Assembly: GCA_963662175.1 (NCBI GenBank)
Contig: OY759218.1
Location: 24,140,051-24,204,050 of the forward strand
Length of the DNA stretch: 64,000 nt
From: Aradus depressus
Lineage: Eukaryota > Arthropoda > Insecta > Hemiptera > Aradidae
Reading direction: 5' to 3'
Part shown: positions 11,502 through 25,100 of the stretch, piece after piece
How the letters are laid out: every line of letters begins with the position of its first letter
Position numbering within the stretch: the stretch's first letter is position 1
The notes under the pieces: generated by a model
What the model was told of the DNA's origin: nothing
The model's input: only the letters and a program-made list of their open reading frames with translations
Databases searched by the model: none
Made by a program: the position numbers and the translations under genes

Positions 11502-14500
11502 CTAAAACAAAAATATAGTATATTTACAACTATAAAGAGTAATAATTCCCCTAATAAATATATATATATATAAATAATAATATAATCCAGAAACTGTGAT
11601 CTCTTTGTGTACGCACTTACTTTTTCAAAACTGTGTTTTTTTATTCATATATTTATTATTGTCATCATTGGCATAGATACTATTTCAATTTTTTCTTTTA
11701 TTATTAAGATTTCAATTTGAGGCGAAATTATATTTTTAATGTTTTCAATGTTTTTAAGACTTTATTGTACAGAAGAAAGGGACAGAGAAAAACCTCGTGG
11801 GGGCTGGAGAAAGGACAGTTCGAAATGTGAACTTGTTTGAAGTTCCATTTAGTATTTGTTGAAGCTTGGCTGAAGATGGTAGCAATACTCCCATATATGT
11901 ATTATATATATTTTTTTAAATACACAATATTTTTAAAAACCTACGTTTTTCCATATTTTTATTAGAACGAAGTAATCAATGTTTTCGTTTTCCTCCAAAA
12001 CCAATCAACCGTACTAAAAATCAATAGTTCATCACAGTAGCTCCTGAATCCTTGAACTAAATTTATCATACATTCATAACATTGGCAGTTATTAGGGTTT
12101 TCGAGTCGAGTACTTTCCTCTAATCCCCCTTTCCGTCCCGCCGATTTTGGGGAAAATTAATAAGTGCTGTCCTTATGGGGTTTTGAATTTAAATATAATA
12201 TTTCATGTCGATACATCCATTACATTGGCAGTTATTGGGATTTTTGAGTTAAGCCCCCCTTTGAACCCCCCTTCCCTTCTGCTCAAAGTTAATAGGTTCC
12301 GTCCTTATGGGGTTTTGAATTTACATCTAAAATTTCATGTCAATACGGTCATTGTAACTGCAGTTATTAGAGTTTTTGCGTTAAGCCAGCTCCCTAATCC
12401 TGTTATAATCAGACCGGATACATGTATCTACATTGTAACTTTAAGATCTATTGTTAACTTGAAGTCGATCTCTGGACTGTAGACAGAGATGTTCATCTGT
12501 GGCAGATGAATCACCGGCAATGTACTTCCCCAGAACGAATTAATCATATTTATTTATTTATTTTCTTTAAATATAATATACGGGTCACACCCATTTAAAA
12601 TTACATATTATTGTAAACAATTCATTCATTCATTCACAATGGCGCGACAACCCACTAATGAGTCAAGGCCTCCTCCAACAGTGTCCGCCAGTTATCCCTA
12701 TTTTGTGCAGCTGCTCTCCAGTGTCGGACTCCAAGCAGGCTCCTCGCATCATTCGCCACACCATCCTGCCATCTCAGCTTCGGCCTCCCGACGCGTCTAG
12801 TTCCGTAAAGCCGGTCCGACATCGTCTTCCTCGGGATCTCATGTTCACCCATCCTGGCCACATGTCCGGCCCACCTGAGTCTTCCCAGCCTGATGATTTT
12901 CACAACGTCTGGTTCCTGGGTGAGGTAACTTCTTGGTTCGTGCGTCTTCTCCAGTCTTCTCCATCGCGTATTGGGCCATATAGTCGGCGGAGGATCTTTC
13001 TTTCGAAGACCAGAAGATGTTGTTCATCTGACTTGGAGATAGTCCAAGCCTCAGACCCGTATGTTAGGATGGGGCGGATCAACGTTTTGTAAAGCCTGAA
13101 CTTTGTTTTACATTATCATAGGCAGCCTTAAAATCTATGAAGAGATGGCAGGTCTGGATCTGGTGCTCTTTACCTTTCTCAAGGATCTGTCTTAGGGAGA
13201 ATATCTGATCCGTGGTCGATTTCCCCCGTCGAAAGCCACACTGGTAAGGACCTAGCTCCCGTTCTGCATAGGGAAGCAGTCTCTGGAAGAGTATGTTGGA
13301 CAGGACTTTATAGGCGCATGGGAGACGGGAAATTCCTCTATAATTGCCATATTCGAGCTGGTTGCCTTTCTTTAAGTAGGTAATGACAATCATAATATAC
13401 GATAATATACGACAATAACAACGTAATATATTAACATAGGAACATGTATAATAAGCACAATTATTAATATGGAAAACTTAATATTTGTCGGTATGAAATT
13501 CTAATTTCTTAATTCGATTAATAGTACATGAAAGAATATCAAATTCTGTTGAAAATTGATTAGCAGTCCGATGAAACTTTCTTATATGGGCAAAATGTGG
13601 AGCTGCAATCAACTTCAAATAATAAATGATGCCTTGAATTATAAGATGGGACTGACTCTCAAGTTGAAATAAGCTAGTTAATTCGAGACAATCAATTGTA
13701 GAATGAATCATGCTATGAAACATACATACATATGTCAGAGCTGTTGTAAGCTGTTCATTTAACTGAATATATGAAAGTGCTGTTCATTTAATTGAATATA
13801 TGAAAGTGCTGTTCATTTAACTGAATATATAAAAGTGCTTTTCATTTAACTGAATATATGAAAGTGCTGTTCATTTAACTGAATAAATGAATGTGATGTT
13901 CATTTAACTGAATATATGAAAGTGCTTTTCATTTAACTGAATATATGAAAGTCGGTCGATACTAAATCCTAATTTATAATTAACTATTCTTAAAATTTGT
14001 GTTGCATGGATTCAATTTGATTTATGTGGGCATTATAATATGGTGTCCAAATTACAGAGTTCTATTCCAAGTGGGGCCTGACAAGTGTGTTATAGAGTAT
14101 TTTGAAGGTTATTATATTATGAAAATGCAATGAATTTCGGTTTATAAAACCCAACATGATAGAGCTTTATTACTACATTTAAAATATTGGATATGGAAAG
14201 TTAGAATCTAAATACACACCTAAATCTTTTATAATGCAGTAGAGTTTAAGCTAGAATTGCCTAGAGTGTATTGAAAATTTACGTATGATTTTTTCTAGAA
14301 AATATTAGTGTTGCATTTATCAATGTTTAATATTGAATTGTTTCGTGTACACCAGTCAAAAAGTTATCTACTGGATTTTGAATAGATAAGCAACAGTTAC
14401 ATTTGAAATGGGTGTATAAATGTTTAAGTCATCCACAAAAAATATAAAATTGATATCTAGACAGCAGGAGATAGCATCTTATAAAAAGAGAAAATAACAA

Positions 14501-16100
14501 TGGACCCAAGTGGAATAAATTAACTTTTCAACCCCCTTTCAAAACCACTCGACCGTTTGCGCTAATATTCAATAGTTCACTTACATTCTCACAACAAATT
14601 CTAATTCTAAATTTTGTATCGATTAATTCATTACACATTGGCAGATATTAGGTGTTTCGAAATTAGCCCCCTCCCCTGAACCCCCCTTCTTCCTTTCTGC
14701 CGATTCCGTTGAAAATTAATAAGTGTCGTCCTTAAGGGGTTTTGAATTCACATATGAAATTTTGTGTCAATACCTACATACATTACAAAGGCAGTTATTT
14801 GTTTTTGAGTTAAGCCTCTCCCCTAATCACCCCTTCCCTTTGACCGATTTGGCTGAAAATCGATAGGTGTCGTCTTTATGGGGTTTTGGTGACACATATA
14901 AAATTTTGTGTCAATATATTCATTCTATAGGCAGTTATTAGATTTTCTGTTAAGCCTCCCCCTTGCTTTAGTCGATTTGGCTAAAAATCAATTGGTGTCG
15001 TCGTTAGAGGGTTCTGGATTCACATATAAACTTTCTTGTTTTGTTTAATACATTCATTTTATCGGGAGTTATCGGGTTGACAGATATTTTTTTTTTTCGT
15101 ATTTGGGATCTAGAGGATGATAGTCGGAAAGCATGAAATTCCGTTGAAAACTTGATGTCGGATTGTTGATAGATTACCTAACTTGGCCTAAACTTGGTGC
15201 AGCTAGGGAAGTAAAACAAACAGCTGAGAGCCTAGAATGTCAGTTTCACTGGTTCACTTGTTCTCTTTCTTGGTCTAAATGTAAATGGTTTTAAAATGCC
15301 AATAAATATTAGCTGTGGTACCCTGCATAGCCGGGGAAAGTCACAATTTTTCATGACATTTCGAGTCCTTTATCAGTGAACATCCATCAGTTAATTTCAT
15401 TGCGCTAACATGATTGTTAACTAATGTTATTTGCCGTGTAGTTTATTTATTTTTTGCTTTTTTAAAACTTGCAATTACAGACGTTCCGGGAAGTATCTAT
15501 CTAAACATCAAATTGAGATTGAATATAGAGCTCCACTCAATAAATATGGTCTGTAAAAAGAAGATTTTGATTGACAGAAAAAATGTTAACACAATGAACA
15601 GATAAAATATAAATACTGATGAGGGGAGTACTTCCCGAAACGTCCTTTCAAAAGGCAAAAAACAAATGAGAGAAGTGATGCTATGATAAATATATTATAT
15701 ATGAATTCAGAATCTCAGGGTTGTGTAACCCAAACGTTATAGGTTAGGTTTTATGGCTCATGCCCGGTCCATATGTCACCTACTACCAGAGCGCTCTTTC
15801 GTTACTTTGGTCGACATGAGCCCGACTCTACTGTGGGAGTCCTAAATTTTGCATCGCCTAAATTTTTATTCAGCTAGATAGGGGTCTTTAACGAGTACCT
15901 GACATCGTAAAGGCTCGGGACCATCGCTTAACGTCCCATCCGAAGGACGGCGTGTTTAAGTTTATTTTACCTCCCAGATAAAATAAACTAAGGGCCTTGG
16001 TCGGGTTACGAACCCACGTTCTTGAGCTCTAAAGTCAAGCACGCATACCACTGAGCTACCGGCGCCCTCCCCAAAAGTTATATATATATAACTTTTGGAT

Positions 16101-16132
<32 letters not shown>

Positions 16133-19100
16133 GTTTATATATTAATTTTATCTAAATTAATTTTCTTTTGTAATCAACAAGCTTACTTTTTACCTGACGA
16201 GATGTTTATGCCGGAATGGAAATCTTCTCTCTTGGACTGGGGACTGCTCACCTGAAGAACTTGACTCACCCCCAACAGAATTACCAGCATATACTAAAAT
16301 AAATAGAATTAATTGTATTATAACTACAACAATGTAAATAAAATACTGCTCTTGAATTATCAAGAAGTTATTTTACTGATCAGGTGATATTAAACTGTTG
16401 GGATTGACTGAAAACAAACAGGAGATTCTAAGGTGATTTGGAGAGAGGTAGGCGGACGTACCGTTGAGAGGGACCCTGGAGGGCTCGGACCACTGGTCTG
16501 TAGTCGACCCCGAGTAGTCCGACCCCAGGCCCAGCTGACCATGACCACTCTTTACTCCCTTCGGACCTCCACGACTCTTCATATATTCTTCTTTGACGTT
16601 CCCCTTCAATATAGAAAAATTAACTAATTAGGCCTGGTTCATAACTACATTACATACATCGCCAGAAAGCAAATAAACTAATGTATATACATTACTAAAA
16701 CTAAATCTACTGAATTTCATGATCAATAGCCAGTCGCCCTTTAAAAATTGGAGAAGTGATACCTCGATTCAAAGAAGTCCCTCATAAATTGACTCTGGAC
16801 CAAAGGAGAGATAACGAAAGTGAGTTTATTGGCGTAATCCATAATTAGTGGCAAATCACTGGACCATGGCAAACGCGGAGACTTCAAAACCACATTGTTG
16901 CGTATTTTCTGGGATTATGAAGGCTGGTAAAACTCATTAAGTCAAAAAGGAGTGACTGTGGTTCTTGTCATTACCGTTTGTAAAATGTACACTTTCGTCT
17001 AGCAATAATAGCTAATAATAGTAACAAAAGCTAGCTGTATTCAATTATTTATTCGTTTCAGAGTCATGAGTAGCAAAACAGCAAAAAGCAAAACACCTTA
17101 GGTTTCTTGAAACTGTGAAAATTGAGCTAGTGAGTTTTAGCAGCTAGCCAAATCTTAGTTGTCAATTTTGTTTTGCTACAAACAAATAATTCGAAGAGAA
17201 AAACAAGTCATTTATAAATTTTTCTTAACTTTCTTTATACTTAAATACTTATTTACAAGAAAATATTGAATCTTGTTCCTATTAACTGTTAAATATGAAC
17301 TCACACTTTTTAGTGGCATGGTTTCCATCGCTGTTAACACATGGTTGTGATACATAAAATTATGAAGATGTTGTGTTGTGTTCACCTGTTGAGTTGCCAC
17401 GTGAAAAGTTGCATATGGGGATATATCATCTGCATATTCTAAAATCATTAGGGAGAAATTAAATAAATAAATATAAAACTATGTCCACACAATATAAAAT
17501 CAGGAAAACATTTCTTAAATATATATAGGGTGTATGTGAGCTGATGTAGAGAAGCCAAGTGAACCAAGGATTGAGAATCTCAATATATACATATATATGT
17601 TACATATCCACATTCACTGAATGAACTTCAAGAAGCCACCTGCATCTCATATCATTGTTTACTCCTAGCTTTTCTAGCAACTGTTTACCAAATTCTAATC
17701 TATTGTCCCACCATCTTAAAGAGATAATTGTGTAATATCTGCACTCCAGATTCCAATGTTGTCACATCGAATATACACGTATCCATATAGTATATATACA
17801 CATATTTTTTTTAAAAAAAGACTATGCTTTACCATCAAGAAATATCAACAAAAATTATTATTACATTGGTTATAAATGGTTTTAATGAGAAAATATTAAG
17901 CTATAAATACATATTTTCTTATTTTGTAAGCAAAAAGTATATCCATCTTTTATTATATACGTTTGGCGATTTTTAGCACATGTTTCCCTGGCCCTATTCA
18001 GATATTTTATCAAAATTAGGTTTTAAGCGAGTTTAAAACTTGGCCCGATATCTTTCAACCCACATGAGGAATGAACCACAACAAGTGGTTTGAATCCTCG
18101 TTGCATAATATGAATCGTCCGAAACGGGCCTCGGCGAAACATACCCTCCCCAATTTTTCCCGTACAAAGTAACAGGATTTTAGCTTGAGACGCCGGGGAC
18201 TATACCTGGGATGGGATCAGACTGGTGGTGGATGGGAGAAGAGATGCCCTTGTGGACAGCGGCATAGTATTGTTCCCGCTGAGCCAAGTTGGTCTTGTTA
18301 TCCAGGGTGACCATCTGGGAGGGGTCCTCTCTTCTTCCATTTCCGCTCCTTCTAGAAGAGATGTCCCGTTCTAAAAAATAAAGTATCAATTAAAAGCATG
18401 TCTACACAGAAGTCGCATAAGGTTGGGGGACCTCAACAATATTTCGTTTTTTCTTTCCCCAACTATACGAAATATAGGGGAAGTTATGTATTCAGTCAAA
18501 TATTCGATGCAGAGTTTTCAACGGAATTTCATCTTTTCCTGATTCCAAAAATGTAGAAAAACATTATTCGTGCTGGGAAGTACATAGCACACATTCCTCA
18601 TAGGTGATTCACCAAAGACTTTTTTAAAATACCCTTGACCAAAAATTCTTACTTTTCCGAAAACATATAGTTAAAGCTGCGCCAGCTGAGAGAAGAGTGA
18701 GAAGGGTAGCCACCACAGGTAAAATAATGCTTGGATCCAAGTACAAAGGAACCTCATCGTTGAGTATTTTCACCGAATTCGGACTCAATGTAACTGAAAA
18801 AAAGCAAAAGATACAATTATAATCTCATATATAATTTCTATGTATTAATTAGAATAAACTTAATTGTGTTAGAACGCTTTTTAATTCGTGGCACGAATTA
18901 TATACAGGACGATTGGCGTGAAAAATGTTAATAGGTGGTGGTACTCGTCGAGGGAAACAAGTCTTTTCTCTAAATCCCGGTCCGATTCTCACCCATTTTA
19001 GAGATATGAAGTTTTCACGTAAAACATGTTATATGTCGGCCTAAACGTGATACCTTGTAAGCGACATTTTTCTAAAAATTGTTTTTTTTACCCCAAAAAA

Positions 19101-22100
19101 AAATTCTATTGGACCTCTTATACGACATAAAACGAAAAAACCATGAAATACGGCTTGAAGAACCGTAGTTTGTAAAAGAAATGGGAACGAAATTCTGGTG
19201 AAACCTGGTAACTCCGTCAAGTACGATAATTCTTTACTTTGATTTTCAAACTAGCTTAAAAACAATTACACCTTATATATAAAGGGGAGACGTGATCCTT
19301 ACTTAAAAACAAAAAATCCGAGCAGGTTATGAATTGAGATGCTGATTAAAAATGTTTCAGAGAATATTTTTAAAAATTTAATCATTTTAAAGTTGAAAAA
19401 ATAACTTTTGTTAGAGGTACTTAAAAAAAACATAGGTCTAAATTTACCTCCTAAGTTTTGAGGAGTGGTAAATACGTATTCAGCAGAAGTTGTTCCAGCA
19501 CTATTTGAAGCTAACACTTTAATTTTGTACTTTCTTCCGGGCCAAAGTCCAATGATATCGAATTTTTCTATTCCTTGAATAGCATTCCCTACTGAAAAAA
19601 GAAAAAAATTGATGTAACTTATGTGACATTAGTAGCCATGATCCGTAGAACCAACACTGAGTTACGAAAGGACTATATAAGGGAGATAAAACTTCGGTTG
19701 TGGGGATGTTCCTTGCAGATGTTGCCACAGGCGGCCGGGAGTCTACGCTGTGCAAAGTACGAATGACGCAGTCTTTTTGAATTTGAATAACAAATTGGTA
19801 TTTGTATATCACAATACATGAAATTTTAACATACCACAGTTTAATTCAACACATTTTGGCATGATTCAATTAAAAAATGTTTACATACAAGACTTCTACT
19901 ATAATCAACTTCTAAGTTGAGAATCGTGGACTTATTGTGGGAACTAGTAATAAATAAATAACAAAAACTTATTTTTTGCAATGTTTTGATTATTCCAAAA
20001 AAAATGTAGTTTAGTTACAAAGTAAGGCTTAGTTACCTTGGTTAACTAAACCTGATGATAGTGTAATGCCGAAACCGGTAGTTTTGTTTAAAATTGTTTG
20101 TGGAATAGACAACATTTCGAAAAATAAGTTTGTTTTATTTTACTATAATCATGATTATCTAATGATTACCACCGGTCTTGTTGTGAGTCCATTTCGAGAA
20201 AAACATTTCTCATAACTACCATTTGGCTGAATTTTTGAGACAAGTTCTATTTTTATATCTCATATCCAAAGAAATATTGTAATAAATATTTGCACAAAAA
20301 ACATGGATGGCAAGAAACTAAACAAATTTTATTTATTATTTTTTAGGGTTATACCGTCCTTGCATGAACCTATATGATAATGAGTCTGCAAAACGTTTTA
20401 TAGATAAATGGAAGGTAGAAGCTTTATTTCCTGGTGTTTACTTATAAATTGTTTATATTTAGCACAAGCTACTTTGACATGGCTTATGGACATAAACTCA
20501 ACAGACTAATAAGCAAATTACTTCTGGAATTATCTGACTTTATAAATTAATTAAATTCTCCAGATGATTATTTGCTAACCTGCGAGTAGAGAATAACACG
20601 ATACATAGATATTTCTAAAATAACGATGAAGGATATATCAGTTCACAAATAATTGTATGCATCTCTACCTGTGAGCCAGTCGGAGTGAGCCATTTCTTTG
20701 TACTCGATACTGAATGAGGAGATGGGACAGCCGTTGTCAGCCCAGGCGCCGAGGTTGAGGGTGACCGAGCTGATGTTGCCCTGGACGAAGGAAGAGTGGG
20801 GCGGCTTGAGGGGTCTCCCTCCTTCCGTCTGGGAAGTGAGGACGGGGCTCGTCTCTCCTGTCCCCGCCCTGTTCACGGCACACATCCTCAGGTTGTACTG
20901 AGTCCCACATATCAGCGATTTGAGTATGAAGCTGTTCTGATTCCGTTGGAGTCTCTCCTCGTTCCACTGCAACATTTGGGAGGAGACGGGAGCATGCTCG
21001 AGGAGATAGCCCCGGATGGCGCTCCCTCCGTTGTTGGCCACTGACCAGGCCAGCTCCAGCCAGCTGGGTCCTCTACCTGTTACTGTCAACAGGGGCGGAT
21101 CCGGTCCAACTGAAAAATATTCATTTTAAAACACTTGATTCTAGAGATGGGGGGGGAGAGGAAGACATCTTTGGTAGGGCGAATGAATGCAGATATTCGA
21201 TCTTCCAAATTTTAATCTTCTAGTACTTAATGTTACGAGCCTAAGCTCATCTATAGCTCATCCTTAAAGCTACCAATTTTGGTTAAATAATCAAACTATA
21301 AGAAAAAGTTCCTTAGGCCTACGGAAAAAGTCATAAAGATAAGAGGAAAGTAAACTTCTGAATAAGAATGCTAAAAAATGTGTCATAGTGACCGAGGGTG
21401 ACCTAGTTACATTCTTATGAAACAGCGGAGCATGAGTGAATGGCAGCTTTGAGAATGGGCTGATGAGTCTAGGCTAGAAACGTTCCCTTAAATACTAAAA
21501 TATTACCTCTTGTACGCTCAACTAGGGCAGAAAGACTCTACAAGTTGCTACCCTTTTCTACCTCTGTTGCAACGGCAATTTTTCTTTAATTTATTGTTTA
21601 ATTGAACAAATTAAGAAAAAAATATATATATGACCCTGGAGTAGCTTAAGGGTCACTAATTTTTATTTATTTTTTCAAAGAGCAATATGTAGTATGCTCA
21701 TCCAAAAAATTCCTGTCAACAAGACCATACTGACTCCTTCAATGAAAATAACTGTGCAGCTCACGTTTAGAAACAAAAACAATACAGTAAACTTGTGGAA
21801 TCAAAGATTGCCAGTTAACTAACAGGAGCTGTTTAGACAAGTTTTGACAGAAAATGCTTGGACGAGCATACCGCATATTGTCCTTCGAACTGACTGAGAT
21901 GTATAAGTAATTAATAAATCATTCCGCACATCCTAAAGAATGTTAAATAAGTAACTACACTCCCCCCACCCATTCTCTTTTAAAATTCTGCGATACCAGA
22001 AAGCCTATGTTTGAACCGGGCTTAAAAGGATGTTTCATGTGTTCCATGATAATCTGATCAGCCGTTTATGCCGTTAGTCGAATCTCCGATCATTCTTTAT

Positions 22101-25100
22101 TTTGTATTAGAGGTGAACAAATATTTAAAATTGACGATACTCTCTCAGCTTCTAGTCATTGCAGCTAAATTCATGTTTTTCTTGTTCCCTACATTCCGTC
22201 TTACAATTACTATTCATTTCATCGTTTCTTACAAAGTAAAAAAAAACAAAGAAACACTAATTTTAAACTTCTTACGTAAAACCTCACTAAAAATTTTAAG
22301 AGCAGCATGTAAACGATTTCAACCAATTTTTTTAAAAAAGCGAAGTTAACTTTAAATCGATACCATGCGATATTGGTATTTGGCACAGTTGCAAAACTGA
22401 GGAATGGATGCTCATTTAAGTAACATTTCACAATGGCGTTAATTTTAGTAAACTTTTTGTAAAATGGTTAGTAGTTATACGTCAAATTATAGCCAATATT
22501 CTTTCCTACCTGTACGAGAATATGGCCTGCAGTATTTAGCCATCTCTGCAGAACTTGTTTATAATTAAGATCCTGTTTTTTTTTTAGTTTTAGATTACTG
22601 TGCGACTTTCGACACAATTACCGTTACTTTAACTTTTGTGTGAACCCAATGTAAGATACACAACATCTCACTATTTATCATACCAATAATCTGTAGCATG
22701 TAAGTTATTTCATCAGATCCTTGGGAATTTTTCACAGTGCACGTAAAATTTCGTTGGTGTAGTTTTTGAGCATTTGTTATATGAATACTTCCATCGGGGA
22801 GGATGTTAGTGTTGTGAGGGAGTGTTTTGGGGGCCCAGAGCCTGGTTGGCTGAGGGTTGCCGTACATGAGACAGGGCAACGTCACCTCTTCTCCTCCCAG
22901 GACAGACACCAAACCTCCAAACGATATTATTCCTGCTCCACCTAAACACACACCACATACACAAATGTTATTTCAAAATGTTTGTTGCTGGGATACTGCT
23001 GTGGCATTAGTGGCTAATAATACTTCACATTCCTGCCCAAAAGTCTACCTTGGTGAATTAAAAAAAAAAATTCTTCTAACATTTTTGTTTGTGGGCTATA
23101 CGTAAGAAAAATTTACAGAAAATGAATTTAAATTCATCTGGATTTTTATTTTTATTAAGTTTCATACATATCTGAACTTGGGATGTCAGAAATAAAAAGA
23201 TTTAAAATTTATAATCATCAACTATAAATAACAGTTCGTAGGACGGCTGACCTAACTAAGAAAGTATAGTTCAGACAACAACGGAAACATTTATAATCAA
23301 GAACCGTCAAAAATAAATAATAAAAATGTTTAATACAAAAGAGAAAGATGTATTTATGGGTCCCCATTCAATAGGACAATATATACAGGGTGTGACAAGT
23401 CGAGAGGGCGATACTTGGGGATCTTATAGTAAACTTAATTCTGAACAAAAAAGTTCCTATAAACATAGGTCCGCAAATGCTTTGTTTAAAAGTTATAATC
23501 AAAAAACTGCAGGGCAAAGAAAGAAATACCTGCAATTGGTATAAGGGTTTAGGGTCTGAATAGGGTTCAAAGTTCAATACCATTCATGTAGCCTCATCTG
23601 TCCATAAGATGTTGTTACCAAAGTGATGATTGGATGCTAAACGACGAAGATACCAGTTACAGTATTGCATCCTTGCTTCACCATCACCCTGTACTAAATG
23701 CTGTACTGAACTAAAATGATAGGGGTACATACGTTCGCTCCTTAGGGTTCTGTACACTTCCATATGCGAAACCTGCATTTGAAGCCCGGTTCGACGTGTG
23801 CTTGTCGTCGGATTTACTTCAAAAGCTCTAATGATATTTTCACTTCGATTTACATTGACTCGTGGATTAATTATTCTGGTGGGCAGCTCTGTAACACGGC
23901 CAGTTTCTCTTATTCGTTGATAAGTAGCCTGGAAAACCCTTCGATGGGGGATCCGTCGAAGAGGGAAATGTCTTCGGTACTCAAGAGCTGCATCACTGTT
24001 CCCGTTACAAAAACCGTACACAAATAGAATATCTGCATATTCCGCATTCTTGAACATTCGCGGCATTTTATGCAAAACTGATTCACAATAAATGAGATTA
24101 GTTGCATTGAAATAGAACCCAACATTCATAAACATACATTTGTATAAATACAAATTGCAGGTATTTCTTTCTTTGCCCTGCAGTTTTTTGATTATAACTT
24201 TTAAACAAAGCATTTGCGGACCTATGTTTATAGGAACTTTTTTGTTCAGAATTAAGTATACTATAAGATCCCTAAGTATATATATTAGAATATATAAGTA
24301 TATATATATTTATATTTATATGAACCAGGTTTTACTTGGAATATATTCTATCCAACTTAATCTTTAGATTCCAAGATGTCACCAAAGGTCAGGCTCAACC
24401 TTTTTAGTTATATACTATATACTTTACTGTTATTTGTTAATTTATATAGTTTTGTATATTTTTATAAATGTCGCTCCTTTTTTCTTATATTTCACTCTTT
24501 GTGACCTGAGAAAGCACCGAAATATCGTCCTGAAAGAAGATTTATCTATAGATATATGAAATATTTATAATTGAAAAAGTACCTATTGTATTAGAAATTT
24601 GATATTTTTGTATCTTCCATTATTTATTTATTTAAAACAAAAATTATTATTCATCTCTATGTGTTTGTATTCTAAGATTTAATATCGGTTGATACATATA
24701 ATGTATAAACTATTTTGATGTACAAAATTGTATGACGTATCCAATTACTATTTAACGGAAATAAATATTATTATTATTATTAATAGAATTATGTTTCAGG
24801 TCGGAACCCTATAATTTGGAATCATGAGTGAATTTCGAAGGAAACATATAGAGAATTGTTTTACTTTTATAAACTATAAGTTGAAATTGACAATTCAATG
24901 ATAATATTTCTAATAAGAGGCTGTAGGTTACCTCTATTGGAAGGGGTGGCATAAACAACATGAGTGCTGTCTCCTTCCCCGATCTTTGTTCCTGCAGTCA
25001 CCCAAAGTTCATACGTCCCCATGTTGTTCAGCTGTACTATTTGATAATAAGTCTGCGTTGGAGATGTCCTTTTTTTATCCGGACTTTTCTGTTTACCGCC

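Noticed and set aside
13750..13952. CRISPR-like array of 29-bp repeats.
   Set aside because: Units are contiguous without unique spacers, and the genome is eukaryotic. It is a minisatellite.
20698..21044. Plus-strand open frames over the FN5/FN6 exon.
   Set aside because: They are antisense to a GC-rich exon with clear fibronectin homology on the minus strand.
22068..22431. Overlapping open frames in the intron between Ig10 and FN5.
   Set aside because: They are AT-rich chance frames with no domain, on both strands of the same stretch.
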